Shown piece after piece: positions 1 through 9,159 of a stretch of 30,897 nt of DNA. Source of the DNA: Nemertoderma westbladi (taxonomy: Eukaryota; Xenacoelomorpha; Nemertodermatida; Nemertodermatidae); contig JAUCBJ010007365.1 in the NCBI GenBank assembly GCA_032718475.1, positions 1 through 30,897 of the forward strand, in the 5' to 3' direction. Made by a program: the position numbers and the translations under genes. The notes under the pieces were generated by a model. It saw only the letters and a list, made by a program, of their open reading frames with translations. It was not told the DNA's origin and did no database searches. The number at the start of each line of letters is the position of its first letter. The first letter of the stretch is position 1.

Positions 1-332
1 ACTATCTATTGATCAATTTGATTATTTTAAAAAATTTGGTGCTGGCACAACAATTTTCACCCAACGGCGAAAAATACAAGTTTGAAAACTCTTATATAAT
101 TTACGTATGACGTATTCCATTGAATTCGGAACCCTCACAAACCCTGCTAACCGAACAAACCATCAACTCTAAACTAACAAGTTCAACAATGCTAAATCGG
201 CAGGTTTATATAAAAATATCAAATTTATTATGGATAATCCAGATCGATAGTAAAACAAATGATTCTGCTACACTAGATACATTGGGTGTCAGGGGTTCAG
301 CATCTTACAAAAGTATCATCATTTTTAAATTT
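1..332. other. Left-edge sequence with no supported gene
   Basis: This is AT-rich sequence left of the first TIR transposon. I see no supported gene. One CCCAACGGCG-like motif at about 61-75 resembles the subterminal modules of the neighbouring element (333-3768), in right-arm orientation. It may be the edge of another copy. The 91-residue frame here has no recognisable domain and a biased, low-complexity composition. Confidence 0.4.
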
Positions 333-458
333 GCAAGATGTAATTATGGGGAGCCGTTCGGGTCAAAATCAAATTACAAAAAACCATATCTTTAGAATTC
401 ATATAGTATATTTTATTGTTCGCCGTTTGGGCCAAAAAGTTGTTCGTTAATTATTTAT

Positions 459-1046
459 CGCAATAATTTTTATTGTCCGTATAAATCACTCATGATGTCC
501 TTTTTTTGACTTTTTATGTACTCCAGAAATTTACCGTTAGGTTCCATGCTACCGGTTTCTCTACTGCTGTTCTCTCAGGCTATCAGTACCGGTATTAGTA
601 TATAGAGCACTATTTTGCAGTATTGCATGTACAGATGTAGGTATAAAGCAGGTATCTTAGTTTTATTTTATTTTAGTTGTATTAGTTTTATTGTTTTGGT
701 TCATCAATTGGTAATTGTTTGAGTAAATGAGTGTTTTGCTACGTCATGTGGTAATCGATTATCGACAACAACCACAAACTAATAAATTTTGAGTCTTTTA
801 CCACAGGCGCATATGGAAATCTATAAGTCTATGAGTCTATAAATCATGGAATTTTGAATGTTTTAGCATAGGCATGTTGAAATCAACTGTCTGACAGTCC
901 AGAAATCAGCAGTCTGACAGTTTGAAGAAATACATACATAAAAAGGACAACAAAAGTCATTAAAGGGACAACAAAAGTCATTATGCACAATTCGTAAAAA
1001 AAGGAGGACAAAAAAGTCAAATAAAAGGACATAAAAAATCACTGCC
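459..1046. mobile_element. 588-bp MITE, 9-bp TSD, MULE-like
   Basis: This insert splits the left arm of the surrounding TIR element. It is flanked by the 9-bp direct repeat ATTATTTAT (450-458 and 1047-1055), and removing it restores the match to the right arm. The ends are imperfect inverted repeats of about 20-30 bp: a GCAATAATTTTTATTGTCC-type left end and the complement of a GCAGTGATTTTTTATGTCC-type right end. The right end carries about four near-repeats of a GGACAACAAAAGTCATT-like unit (about 940-1030), and the left end carries a related TGTCCTTTTTTTGACTTTTT unit. A 9-bp duplication is usual for Mutator-like elements. It has no coding capacity. Confidence 0.6.
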
Positions 1047-1103
1047 ATTATTTATTTCACCAAATGGGCCAAAATTCAGAAGAGGGAAATTTAAATAACT
1101 ATG

Positions 1104-1457
1104 GTACTGTAGTACAGTACTGGTCAGCTGGTAGGCCTTCCCTTATTCATGTTATTCAGTTGGGACAATTACAGACAAAAAATGCCCATTACACATTACA
1201 AGCTGACAGCTTACAAGTTAACTGCAGCACTACTGCAGTTAACCTGTAAACCTCACCTCTCTGCACTGACTAAATGTTAAGTACTGAACTAGGCCTAATC
1301 AATTGGAATGCACCTTTCTGCCTTTCAGATTTTGACTGATTCTGTGATTGTCTTCAGTTATTATTACTATTATTATTTTTATTTATATTTATAATTATGT
1401 TTAGTTAGATACTGGAGATAGGTTGGTCCTGCACGGTAGGCCTAGACATTTAGCTGC
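1104..1457. other. Non-coding interior of TIR transposon
   Basis: This stretch lies between the left arm and the integrase remnant. It contains small palindromes around GTACTGTAGTACAGTAC and TTAACTGCAGCACTACTGCAGTTAA. I see no supported gene or promoter. Confidence 0.35.
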
Positions 1458-2355
1458 TTGCTACCTGCTACCCTATCACCTATGTGGGGTCCGGGCCGTC
1501 ATCATGTTGCGCTAGATGATGCGCAACTACGCTTTCTACGAATTAGGCAGTGGTTTTCGATTCGGGATATTGCTAATCTCACAGGTGCCTCGGAGCGAAC
1601 TATAAAGAGGCGATGTTTGGAGCTAAACGTGACCAGTCATCGATTTACGTCTGTATCAGACGACAGACTTATTGATTGGAGATTTGTTTTTCATGGGATT
1701 GTAGATGGTTACAGCCGAATGGTGGTTGAAATTTTGCTTAGCGATAATAATAGGTCGAATACGGCGTTGAGTAACTTAACTTTAATAAAGCTGTTTCACT
1801 ACATGTGCTATATTATGGGCATCGTCAGCAATAATGCCATACACACAACATCAGCAGTCTGACATTAATTTTTATTAATCTATTTATTCTTAGTTTTACT
1901 GTAAATTATGTACGTTTTATTGCTCCAAAATGGTTTGGATTAAAGAAACAATATTCAATAATGCTGTTTCGAAATATGGTTTGCCTCAGCGAGTTCGCGG
2001 TGATCTCGGAACTGAAACCATTGGGATTGCGCGATTTATTATACAGAATCGGGGATTAGGTAGGGGTAGTTAGGCCTATATAGGTGGAAGAAGTGTTCAT
2101 AATGTCCGAATAGAGCGTCTGTGGGGGGAAGTAAACAGAGTAGTAACCAATGACTATAAGCCTGTGTTCAAATGCCTGGAACACGACGGTCTCTTTCAGC
2201 CAACCAATGAACTGCATTTATTCATACTACACTACATCTATAAACCCCGTATAGAGAAATCTGGAACAAGTCACCAAATCAGTTGTGGTGTGCGAGTATT
2301 TTATCGCAACCTAATAATGGCACCGCTGCCGCTTATCAAGCAAATGATGAAATAG
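1458..2355 (+). pseudogene. Broken rve-type (DDE) integrase/transposase
   Basis: This is a recombinase remnant of the integrase-core family common as uncharacterised proteins in fish, corals and molluscs. The conceptual product has an N-terminal helix-turn-helix-like part (RFLRIRQWFSIRDIANLTG, then SERTIKRR). The core pieces DWRFVFHGIVDGYSR, KYGLPQRVRGDLGTE and GGRSVHNVRIERLW follow, and then an LHLFILHYIYKPRI-like C-terminal part. The Asp of RGDLGTE and Glu of RIERLW fit the second and third catalytic positions. The segment normally joining the HTH to the core, which holds the first catalytic Asp, is missing near 1665. Other breaks are an intron or insertion at about 1771-1945, a TAG at about 2071-2073, and changes of frame. 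The first ATG in the leading frame is at 1482. It lies between the arms of the TIR element and is probably its dead transposase. Family assignment is by recalled motif pattern. Confidence 0.65.
1771..1945 (+). other. Possible 175-bp intron in the integrase remnant
   Basis: The conserved core breaks off after the NNRSNTAL motif at 1770 and resumes with TIFNNAVSKYGLP at 1946. The gap begins GTAACT and ends TTAAAG, so it obeys GT-AG. Removing it keeps the frame and yields the spacing expected for this family. The alternative is a small insertion that happens to obey GT-AG. Confidence 0.4.
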
Positions 2356-2439
2356 AAGAAGAGACTACGGCGGTTGAAGCGCCAGTAACTGAGGTCATAG
2401 TTTGCAATATAATATAATAATAATATCTCAGAAGTGGCT

Positions 2440-2672
2440 ACTGACCGGACCCATAGACCGGACCTCTAAATACCGTATTACAGCTTTATATTTGATTTAT
2501 ATTTTACTTGTGTAGTGTATTATTGACTGGACCCTTATTACCACAATTAAGTAACCTGCATAATCTTGTAACATGTGTTAACTTTCGTTTATTGTTTTGG
2601 TTCCCCCAACACGCCTCTGCAACCTGCTCCTTTACTAAACTTCTCCTTTATATGGCAATGGGTCCGGTCAGT
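2440..2672. repeat. Small MITE-like element with 15-bp TIRs
   Basis: ACTGACCGGACCCAT at 2440-2454 is matched exactly by its reverse complement at 2658-2672, bounding a 233-bp AT-rich segment with no coding capacity. A partial extra copy of the motif (GACCGGACC) lies just inside the left end. I found no clear target duplication. It could be a MITE or an internal structure of the host transposon. Confidence 0.45.
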
Positions 2673-2748
2673 GTCCTTTGCCATATCTTAGTTATTAATT
2701 TGTGTTCTAGATAATAATACATAATACGCAAATAATAAATAACAATAA

Positions 2749-2883
2749 TTATTACACGGTTATTTTGTTATTTTCCTGGTTATTTTGCCCGGGGAGAAGG
2801 ATTAACCCAAGGGCCGCAGCCCCGAGGGTATCCTTCTCCAAGGGCAAAATAACCGGGAAAATAACAAAATTACCGTGTAATAA
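2749..2883. repeat. 135-bp foldback palindrome
   Basis: The two halves are reverse complements over arms of about 58 bases with only a few mismatches (one at arm position 13, one near 28, two near 42). The ends are TTATTACACGGT at 2749 and its complement ending at 2883. The centre is a short GGGC-CGCA-GCCC stem-loop. It would form a long hairpin as RNA or a cruciform as DNA. This fits a foldback MITE. I see no gene in it. Confidence 0.75.
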
Positions 2884-3016
2884 ATAAATATGTTATTCCC
2901 CATTTTTATTATCATCTCATAATGAATTTCACGAATAAACGGACATAGGGGCTCATAAAAAACCTTCGCAGATAATCTTTTCAATGTAACAAATACATAA
3001 TAACATAAAACACTAA

Positions 3017-3235
3017 TTACATAACACTTAGAGTAAATTTCTTTCTCTTTAAAGGTGGTTCATCTAACTCGCAGTCATTATTATTACCGGAACTATCGGT
3101 ACCGGTAATACCGCCGCATGAAACAGTCGCCATGGTAGGCCTACGGCGACGCGGTACTCGTACACAATTACATTTAAAAATTTTTGACAGTTCCGTATTC
3201 ATTTCACTTAGTTTTAATTTATCTTCGGGATCCAT
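3017..3235 (-). CDS. Small basic ORF inside the TIR transposon
   Basis: This is a 72-residue frame from an ATG at 3235 (context AATAATGG). It has an acidic/charged N-terminus (MDPEDKLKLSEMNTELSK), then CNCVRVPRRRRP, a Gly/Ser/Asn-rich stretch, and a basic C-terminus (PPLKRKKFTL) resembling a nuclear localisation signal. It lies on the opposite strand from the integrase remnant, between the transposon arms. It could be a first exon or accessory protein of the element. I recognise no family, and it may be chance. No splice structure was established. Confidence 0.25.
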   Translation of the reverse strand: MDPEDKLKLSEMNTELSKIFKCNCVRVPRRRRPTMATVSCGGITGTDSSGNNNDCELDEPPLKRKKFTLSVM

Positions 3236-3601
3236 TATTATGCAGGCCTGCCGGTTTGCAGTATGACAGACAGTTACAGTATGCCTACTATCCTTCATCC
3301 CTTACAGCCACAGCCTAACCCACTGTCAGACTACTTACACTACTGCACTACCGGTACCTGTCCTTGTGTCCTGTTCCTGTACGACAGACTGCCAGTACGA
3401 GCTACGCCGCTACACGGTACCGGTACATATCATGTACCGGTACTAAATACCAAATACATGCTAGGCTTACAACAGTCAGACAGTACAACAACAGAACTGT
3501 ACAATCAGATAATGCGGTGACAGCAGCATAGACAGATAGGCCATTAACGTACAGTCCTGCAGTGACTTTATGAACAGGACAGACTGAAACCAAAGCTGGT
3601 G
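3236..3601. other. Non-coding, ACCGGTACC-rich segment
   Basis: This segment has several overlapping palindromes of the ACCGGT and GGTACC type, for example around 3350-3357, 3415-3426 and 3434-3443. The overlapping open frames on both strands look like by-products of these symmetric repeats. I see no supported gene. Confidence 0.4.
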
Positions 3602-3768
3602 TATTTCAAATTTCCCTCTTCATAATTTTGGCCCATCTGGGGAAATAAAAAATTAACCAACAACATTTTGACCCATACGGCGCAACATTTAAATTAACTA
3701 TATTAATTCTAATGACAGTTTTTTTTACTTGAATTTGGCCCAAACGGCGCCCCATATGCAATCCTTGC

Positions 3769-4154
3769 CGAAGAACTATTTTCCTCCCAAAAGTCAAAAA
3801 TTTGTCATACTCTATTTCGTACTCTATACATACTCTCTATTCCTTCCTTCTATTTCAGAATAAGTACAGGAAATGTCAATGTAATGTACACAAATGTAAG
3901 TCCAAGATCACAGAGCAACCTTTTAAACAACTACTACTACTATAATCGGACTGAAGCATTGAAACACATTGAGATGCTATGCCTGATATCCATATACATA
4001 CAAGTTTGTCATGGTCATTTGGTAGCATTGTCCAACGTTTCCTGGAACCCAAACACAGAGAGTTGCTTGCTATGTGACAGTTACTAGAGTTCTATAAAAG
4101 TAGTGAAAGTCTGTGACATATTGAGATTTAAGTAAGTCATTATCATCTTCATTA
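3769..4154. other. Spacer without recognisable gene
   Basis: This is sequence between the TIR transposon and the SINE head. It has a CT-rich stretch with repeated TACTCT motifs (3808-3845). I see no supported coding region. Confidence 0.35.
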
Positions 4155-4375
4155 TTGGTGTTAGCTGAATGGTTAAGAGCGTCAGACTTCCAACCCGGAG
4201 GGCACCAGTTCGATCCCACCTGGACGTCATTGCCGACTTTGCAAAAGCCCAACAAAAAGTTATGATCATTTTGTGTGACCATTATCCTTTCCTGTGGCTG
4301 GTATGATCCTGACACCTTTAGTATCCATTACAAGGGGTCTGCTAGTCGGCTTGCCACTACCTTAAACAATTTAAC
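4155..4375 (+). mobile_element. tRNA-derived SINE (head plus short body)
   Basis: The head has RNA polymerase III promoter elements. There is an A-box-like TAGCTGAATGG at 4162-4172, followed by TTAAGAGCGTCAGACTTCCAACCCGG as in many tRNA-derived SINE heads, and a B-box-like AGTTCGATCCC at 4207-4217. The body of about 150 bp ends with the motif CCTTTAGTATC at 4316-4326, repeated at 4376-4386. No target duplication was fixed. It lies 3' of the transporter gene in the opposite orientation. A genuine tRNA gene is unlikely because the acceptor stem does not close well. Confidence 0.55.
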
Positions 4376-4456
4376 CTTTAGTATCAAGTTGTTCAAAGCC
4401 ATACAACAAAACATATGAATGTTAAAACAAAAGTAAAAATGAACATAAATTTCCCA

Positions 4457-5782
4457 CTACTGGTTACTAGGGTAAATACCACATCTAAAAGCGAAAAGAA
4501 CAATCAAGGAGAAAAGAAAAGGCAACCCCAACAGACTTAAAAGCGAACAAGTTGTTTCCATTCCAAAGTAATCATTGAGAAATCCTCCAAAAATGAGTCC
4601 TATAATATTTCCAATTGACAGAGAAATTCTATACATTTGTTGGAGAAGAGATCTGGTGTCAACATTATCAGGATAGCCACAAACATTTATTGCCAGTTGT
4701 GTTTGTATTTCCAGTGCCGGGGTTTCGAATATACCAATCCCCAAACCTAGTAGAGCAGATCCGGTGATAGAGATGGCGAGATAATGAGGTAAACCCAGTA
4801 GTTCTGTAGGGCCTATTAGTTGCATTGATACTGCTAGTACCATTACACCGAATACTGTAGGCAAGATTAAGACATGCTTCAATTTCTTTATCAGTAATGA
4901 TATTATTAGACTCATTAAAGCTAGAACACTTGCAAATATCATATATATCAGACCAATAAAATATTGGTTCACATTATAAGTGTGGTGAAGGTAGGTAGCA
5001 TAGTTCGCAACTACAAAAGAAGAGAGCATTATGAAATATGAATTCAAAATAAATATAAGTATAATGATTGGATTCTTCAGAACTTTAAGATAAGTTGGTC
5101 TGACTTCTTTCGATTCACATCTGTCATGAATATAAGCTGGTGACTCTATCCAGCAGTAAAGGATGATAATGAGAAACATCAAACCCGATATTATAAATGG
5201 GAATTCAAAACCCAAAGCAGCAAAAATCGATGACCCAAAAACTGGTGCAACCATATATCCCAAGTTGTCAATAATAACTGATAGACTGGCTAATAAAGTT
5301 CTTTTTGTCGGCCACAATTCCATTAATAGACTGAATGAATATATGAAACTAATGTTGAGACCAACAGATTCAATGATGCGCAGTGAAAAACATGCCAATA
5401 TGTATAATCCATAGTTAGTATTAGGGATATACTCAACAAACCCAAATGCTAACTGGAAAACTGCTCCAATGATACCGAATAGACCCAAAGAGATATGAGT
5501 TCCCCAATTGTTGATAGAATGAGGGGAAGTAATGAAGATTACAAGTCTAACAGCTGTAAACATTGCGAAGAATGTACCAATCATGGTTTTAGACCAACTT
5601 CTCTCTTCCACAACAATTGGAAAAAACGTTTCCAATAAATTCTGACACCAACCTGGTATTGTTTGATAAACGATCAGCATTGTCAGTAACACATAAAGTC
5701 TCCATTCCTTTCTATGTCCATTTTTAGTGGAATCTGTTTCATTTCTTGCAGTTGAAATAATCGGAGCTCTTTCATCTGACAT
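4457..5782 (-). CDS. 12-TM MFS transporter, SLC18B1-like
   Basis: This is a 441-residue major facilitator superfamily membrane transporter read as one uninterrupted exon. A short hydrophilic N-terminus (MSDERAP onward) precedes about twelve hydrophobic segments. The layout resembles SLC18B1-type vesicular amine/polyamine antiporters: a FFPIVVEERSW loop after TM1, GYMVAPVFGSSIFAALGFEFPF in the TM5/TM6 region, and SIGNIIGLIFGGFLNDYFG near the end. If that holds, it would move cationic small molecules across a vesicle or plasma membrane using the proton gradient. The substrate is inference. The first in-frame ATG is at 5782; a longer frame to 5797 exists but begins with TTG. No AATAAA is evident just downstream and there is no poly-A tract, so a retrogene origin is not shown. 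Codons look undamaged. It could instead belong to another drug:H+ antiporter-type MFS clade. Confidence 0.8.
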   Translation of the reverse strand: MSDERAPIISTARNETDSTKNGHRKEWRLYVLLTMLIVYQTIPGWCQNLLETFFPIVVEERSWSKTMIGTFFAMFTAVRLVIFITSPHSINNWGTHISLGLFGIIGAVFQLAFGFVEYIPNTNYGLYILACFSLRIIESVGLNISFIYSFSLLMELWPTKRTLLASLSVIIDNLGYMVAPVFGSSIFAALGFEFPFIISGLMFLIIILYCWIESPAYIHDRCESKEVRPTYLKVLKNPIIILIFILNSYFIMLSSFVVANYATYLHHTYNVNQYFIGLIYMIFASVLALMSLIISLLIKKLKHVLILPTVFGVMVLAVSMQLIGPTELLGLPHYLAISITGSALLGLGIGIFETPALEIQTQLAINVCGYPDNVDTRSLLQQMYRISLSIGNIIGLIFGGFLNDYFGMETTCSLLSLLGLPFLFSLIVLFAFRCGIYPSNQ

Positions 5783-7243
5783 TTTATAGATGTACAATTT
5801 GGTTTAGGTTATTCTGGATAATTCATATATGACAATAATGATTAGCAAAAGTAGAGCCAATTAAATATCATTTCCAAATTGAGCATTATTTGATTTTATG
5901 GCATGTCAGAACATAGTTAGGGTTATTTACTAATATTTATTTACTTATTTACTAATAATAGATAGGGTTATCTAAAAAGATTGCAAAATTGCAGTTTTCA
6001 GTGATGAATCGAGCAACTTTGATTGGAAAAATAAATGATGATATTGTCAGTTGATGATGTGGATCTGTATTAGAAAAAATTTAGTCAGCCATATACATAA
6101 ACAACTTCAGATAAATTCGATTTCCATGGATAATGTAAAATTTTCTTTAACCCCAGCGATATCATATTTATTACTGACAACACTGCAATGTATACATATT
6201 CACAAATTAAAGTGGTGAACAAGGTGGGCACAGATTTTATTAAGCATCATCATTATAGTATGTCCGACTTTAAATAAGAAATTTTAAATAATTTTTAATG
6301 TACTATATTTGAGGTGGTCATTTAGCTATTCTGAGTATATGCACATAAGTTACCTGGGAAATGGTGAAAAACAACGAGACTTGAAAAATATTGAGAGTAA
6401 AAATAATGAGTGTTGAAAAATATCGAGTAATGAGAAATATCGTGTTGCTGCATTCATGAATTCTGCATTTAAATTACTTATTTTACCAATTTTGGTCCAA
6501 AACTACATTTTTTATTGATAAAAAACCAGTTACAGTGTAATATTTATTATTCGCCATCTAGTGCCATTATACCCATATTCGAATTGATAGGATGCCTTAC
6601 TGAGATTCGTGACGTCTTATTGGCCCGTATTATTGCCTTGGTAAGGCTGATATATAATCTCTGCTGGTTGATCATTTTATCCACTCAGCACATTAGCATA
6701 TTGCAGAGGAGTTACCTCCAATGCAGGCCCTTTGGATGCTGGTCAGATTACTGATGACCAGTGTTTATTACATGCCTTTATGTCTTTATTGTTAATGCCT
6801 TTGCTGTTAGTGTCTGTGTCGTGGTGACATTATAATATTATTATTTATTGATATTCTGTCGTTAAACTCAATTTACTCTCTTTGTTTGTTTAATATATCG
6901 CCGATATTACGAAATCAAGGAAGTTTTACACGCGCCAGAAAAGGTGGGTCACTACAATTAAGTATCAGTGATAATCTGGACAATTGTATTAGATTTGTGT
7001 GTTGTCGTACCTCTGATTCACTAAATAATTAATATATAGATATCTCAGACCATTATTATAAGCAAAGCTCTTATTATTAATTATATCACGATTGAGAGTT
7101 GTCACAAATTGATAATGGTAGAAATATCAATATAATTGGACATAAAGACAAGTTACAATACGTTTCCCCTAAAGGGAAACACAAACGCTAGACTTGAGTC
7201 CTTACATAATTAATTAGTCTGTCATTTGCTTGGTGGGATAAAT
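5783..7243. other. Upstream and intergenic region of the MFS gene
   Basis: This holds the presumed promoter side of the transporter gene but no motif I can defend as a promoter. At 6377-6443 there is a short inverted relative of the minisatellite at 25369-25812. A 79-residue frame at 6515-6754 has no recognisable domain. Otherwise it is AT-rich and featureless. Confidence 0.4.
6377..6443 (-). repeat. Inverted relic of the ACTCTCGATATTTTT repeat family
   Basis: Read on the minus strand, this shows several degenerate copies of ACTCTCGATATTTTT and CAACACTCGATATTTTT, the two unit types of the minisatellite at 25369-25812. Both loci carry a TCATGAATG-like motif just before the first unit, which suggests a shared mobile or satellite family and not chance. 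Confidence 0.55.
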
Positions 7244-7267
7244 ATTTCTCCATTTGACGCAACACCG

Positions 7268-7305
7268 CCGCGGCCGCTATGAGGGAGGTGAATACCGCGG
7301 CCGCT
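7268..7305. repeat. Paired GC-rich direct repeat (CCGCGGCCGCT)
   Basis: The 11-bp sequence CCGCGGCCGCT occurs at 7268-7278 and again at 7295-7305, 27 bp apart start to start. It forms a sharp GC island in very AT-rich surroundings. Each copy contains the self-complementary octamer GCGGCCGC, so the two can also pair as inverted repeats. The function is unknown. Confidence 0.6.
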
Positions 7306-8235
7306 CCTAAAGCGGCAGGCCATCGCTAACTATATAGGTTAACTTGGGATTCTGGGGGACTTTTCGATGAAGGAACATACCAATTTTTTTTATTTTCGCA
7401 CCAGGGGAGCGACTCGGAATTCTAAGATATTAGCCACTCTAACATTAGCAAATCTATCCCCTCGACGGACAAAAAGTGTAGAAAGAAAAGCGTAGAAGAC
7501 CACAGGGGCTACATTCCTATCGAATGGGGGTACAAAAAATATGTAGGCAAAGGGGTCCAAAAAGGGCCAGAAAATAATAAAAAGTTTATAACTAACAACT
7601 TTTTTATTTTTGACTCTTGAAGGTTAAAGTACATTTTATACGGTTAATATCGATACGGGGAATCCAAATATTCGATTGGTTTTGCCGCGCAAACGATATT
7701 GAAAAAATTAGGGCCCAAATTATAATTTCACGCTTCAAACTCGCTTCGCGGGAACTCGTCTAGCTCGAAAAATACATAAGGTCTGGCAGACTTATTTAAA
7801 CAGTCTTATAGAGCGTCAAATTATCTATCTTTCAACGGTAGTTACAGCGCCATAGCTATTATATAACTGAAGCGGCAGACGATCGTGTGAAATATACTAC
7901 TTATAAAAAAGGGACGAAAAATTTTTTTTTAAATAAATCGCCATTACATTATAATTTAACTTTTTGCGCCAAAAGTTCCTGTAAAATGTAGCAAATTAAC
8001 TCCACTATCTTTTTTCTTAACATTTATCATTAAAATAACGAGTTTTAAGGGTCGAAAAATATCGCGTCATTTTGGCCCTTTTTTTTCATTTTTTTTGGGG
8101 CCAAAAATACCCCCTCTCAAAAGATAGAAAAAAAAATTACGGCAAAGAATATACCAATTTTATTGAATTTGGAGCACCAGAACCGAAATTTAGTCAAAAA
8201 TTAAAAATATTTTTTTTTTGCAAAAAATTAAGAAT
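7306..8235. other. Unassigned stretch, possibly non-autonomous TE
   Basis: No supported gene. The stretch has mixed GC-rich patches and homopolymer A/T tracts. Two AGCGGCAG-type motifs appear (about 7311 and 7872). The abrupt composition, unlike the flanks, suggests a transposon-derived segment, but I found no ends. The 74-residue frame starting at 8072 is low-complexity at its start and runs through the tRNA-like relic, so it is not credible. Confidence 0.3.
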
Positions 8236-8307
8236 GGTCATATTGGGTTTCGAACCCACGAACTTAAGTATCGTTAACGTGATTGATTACCACTAGACTT
8301 CGTGACC
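8236..8307 (-). repeat. tRNA-like relic or SINE head
   Basis: On the minus strand this 72-nt block begins GGTCACG and ends TATGACC, pairing at most acceptor positions. It has an A-box-like TCTAGTGGTAA (8287-8297), a perfect B-box GGTTCGAAACC (8246-8256), and a T-loop TTCGAAA at the canonical tRNA position. The anticodon arm does not form a proper 5-bp stem, and position 33 is not T. A working tRNA is therefore unlikely, and a tRNA-derived SINE head or pseudogene fits better. Confidence 0.45.
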
Positions 8308-9159
8308 AAGAGAATTTGAAATTTTCGAGTGATTATTTTTAAACATCAATAACTTCTGTTCTACTGGGCCGTTTGATCTGAAACTTTTTTCATTGGATAG
8401 AGGATAGATTGTAGTGTGTGAAATAGGATACAACTTGGGAAAAGACGCATGTGCACTTAGTGCATAATGCACTTAAAAAGTACACATTTTTTCGATATTT
8501 CAAACACTATTATTTCCAGTTCCATTCATCGTAGAATGTTATTTTTTGGATTAAAATGTAGTTTGGAGTGATTTCTAACTATAATCGTAACATTTGTTTA
8601 ACTTTTTATGTATATAAAGTGACTTAAAATGCCCATGAATATGGTCCAAAATCGCAAATGTCGCGATTTATTAAATTAGATTTTTTACACTTTTAGTGAC
8701 TGACACTTGATCATACACCATCGTAGATCGGTAGAGGATAAACATAAGTTTGTTAAATAAGAACCACCATTACGATCTGCTGAAGTGCACTTGCACAAAT
8801 AAGTGTGCAAAAGTGCAAATTTTTTAATAAGGTCAAATTATATAGCATTGGGTTCTTTTCTTTGCAGATACTTTATTTTCATATTAATATGTTGTTTGGC
8901 TCATACTGAGCGCATTAGGGATATGCGTACAAATAAGCGGCCCTTATTAAGGCTTCGATTGGGTTAATAAATAAAACATAAGGTTGTAATATTCTAAAAA
9001 ACCAGTGTGATATTAAATGCACTTTAAACAATGAATAGAGATAAAATAACAAATGGACTACACAATTAAAAACTCGCACAATTTTGTACTTATTATATCG
9101 CTTCAAATTAATTTAACAGTGGATATTTTGGGGGAAGGGGGAAGTTACAGTGTGCATTC
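8308..9159. other. AT-rich non-coding stretch
   Basis: No supported gene. It includes short palindromic motifs around GTGCACTTAGTGCATAATGCACTTA (8450-8475) and AGTGCACTTGCACAAATAAGTGTGCA (8785-8810). These are two looser relatives about 330 bp apart and may be parts of one repeat. Confidence 0.3.

Larger units (their letters stand above)
333..3768. mobile_element. Degenerate TIR DNA transposon with modular inverted arms
   Basis: The left arm (333-458 plus 1047-1103) aligns in inverted orientation with the right arm (3602-3768). Each arm carries three spaced copies of a GCCGTTTGGGCCAAAA-like module: about 352-369, 421-438 and 1058-1076 on the left, and 3732-3750, 3664-3683 and 3624-3642 inverted on the right. 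The spacers also align. The left arm is split by a 588-bp insertion. The interior holds an rve-type integrase pseudogene on the plus strand and a short minus-strand ORF. Such modules are typically transposase-binding sites, but that role is inferred. The outermost ends and target duplication were not resolved; alignment fades at GCAAG/CTTGC. The pairing is seen directly, while the boundaries and family are inference. Confidence 0.6.
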
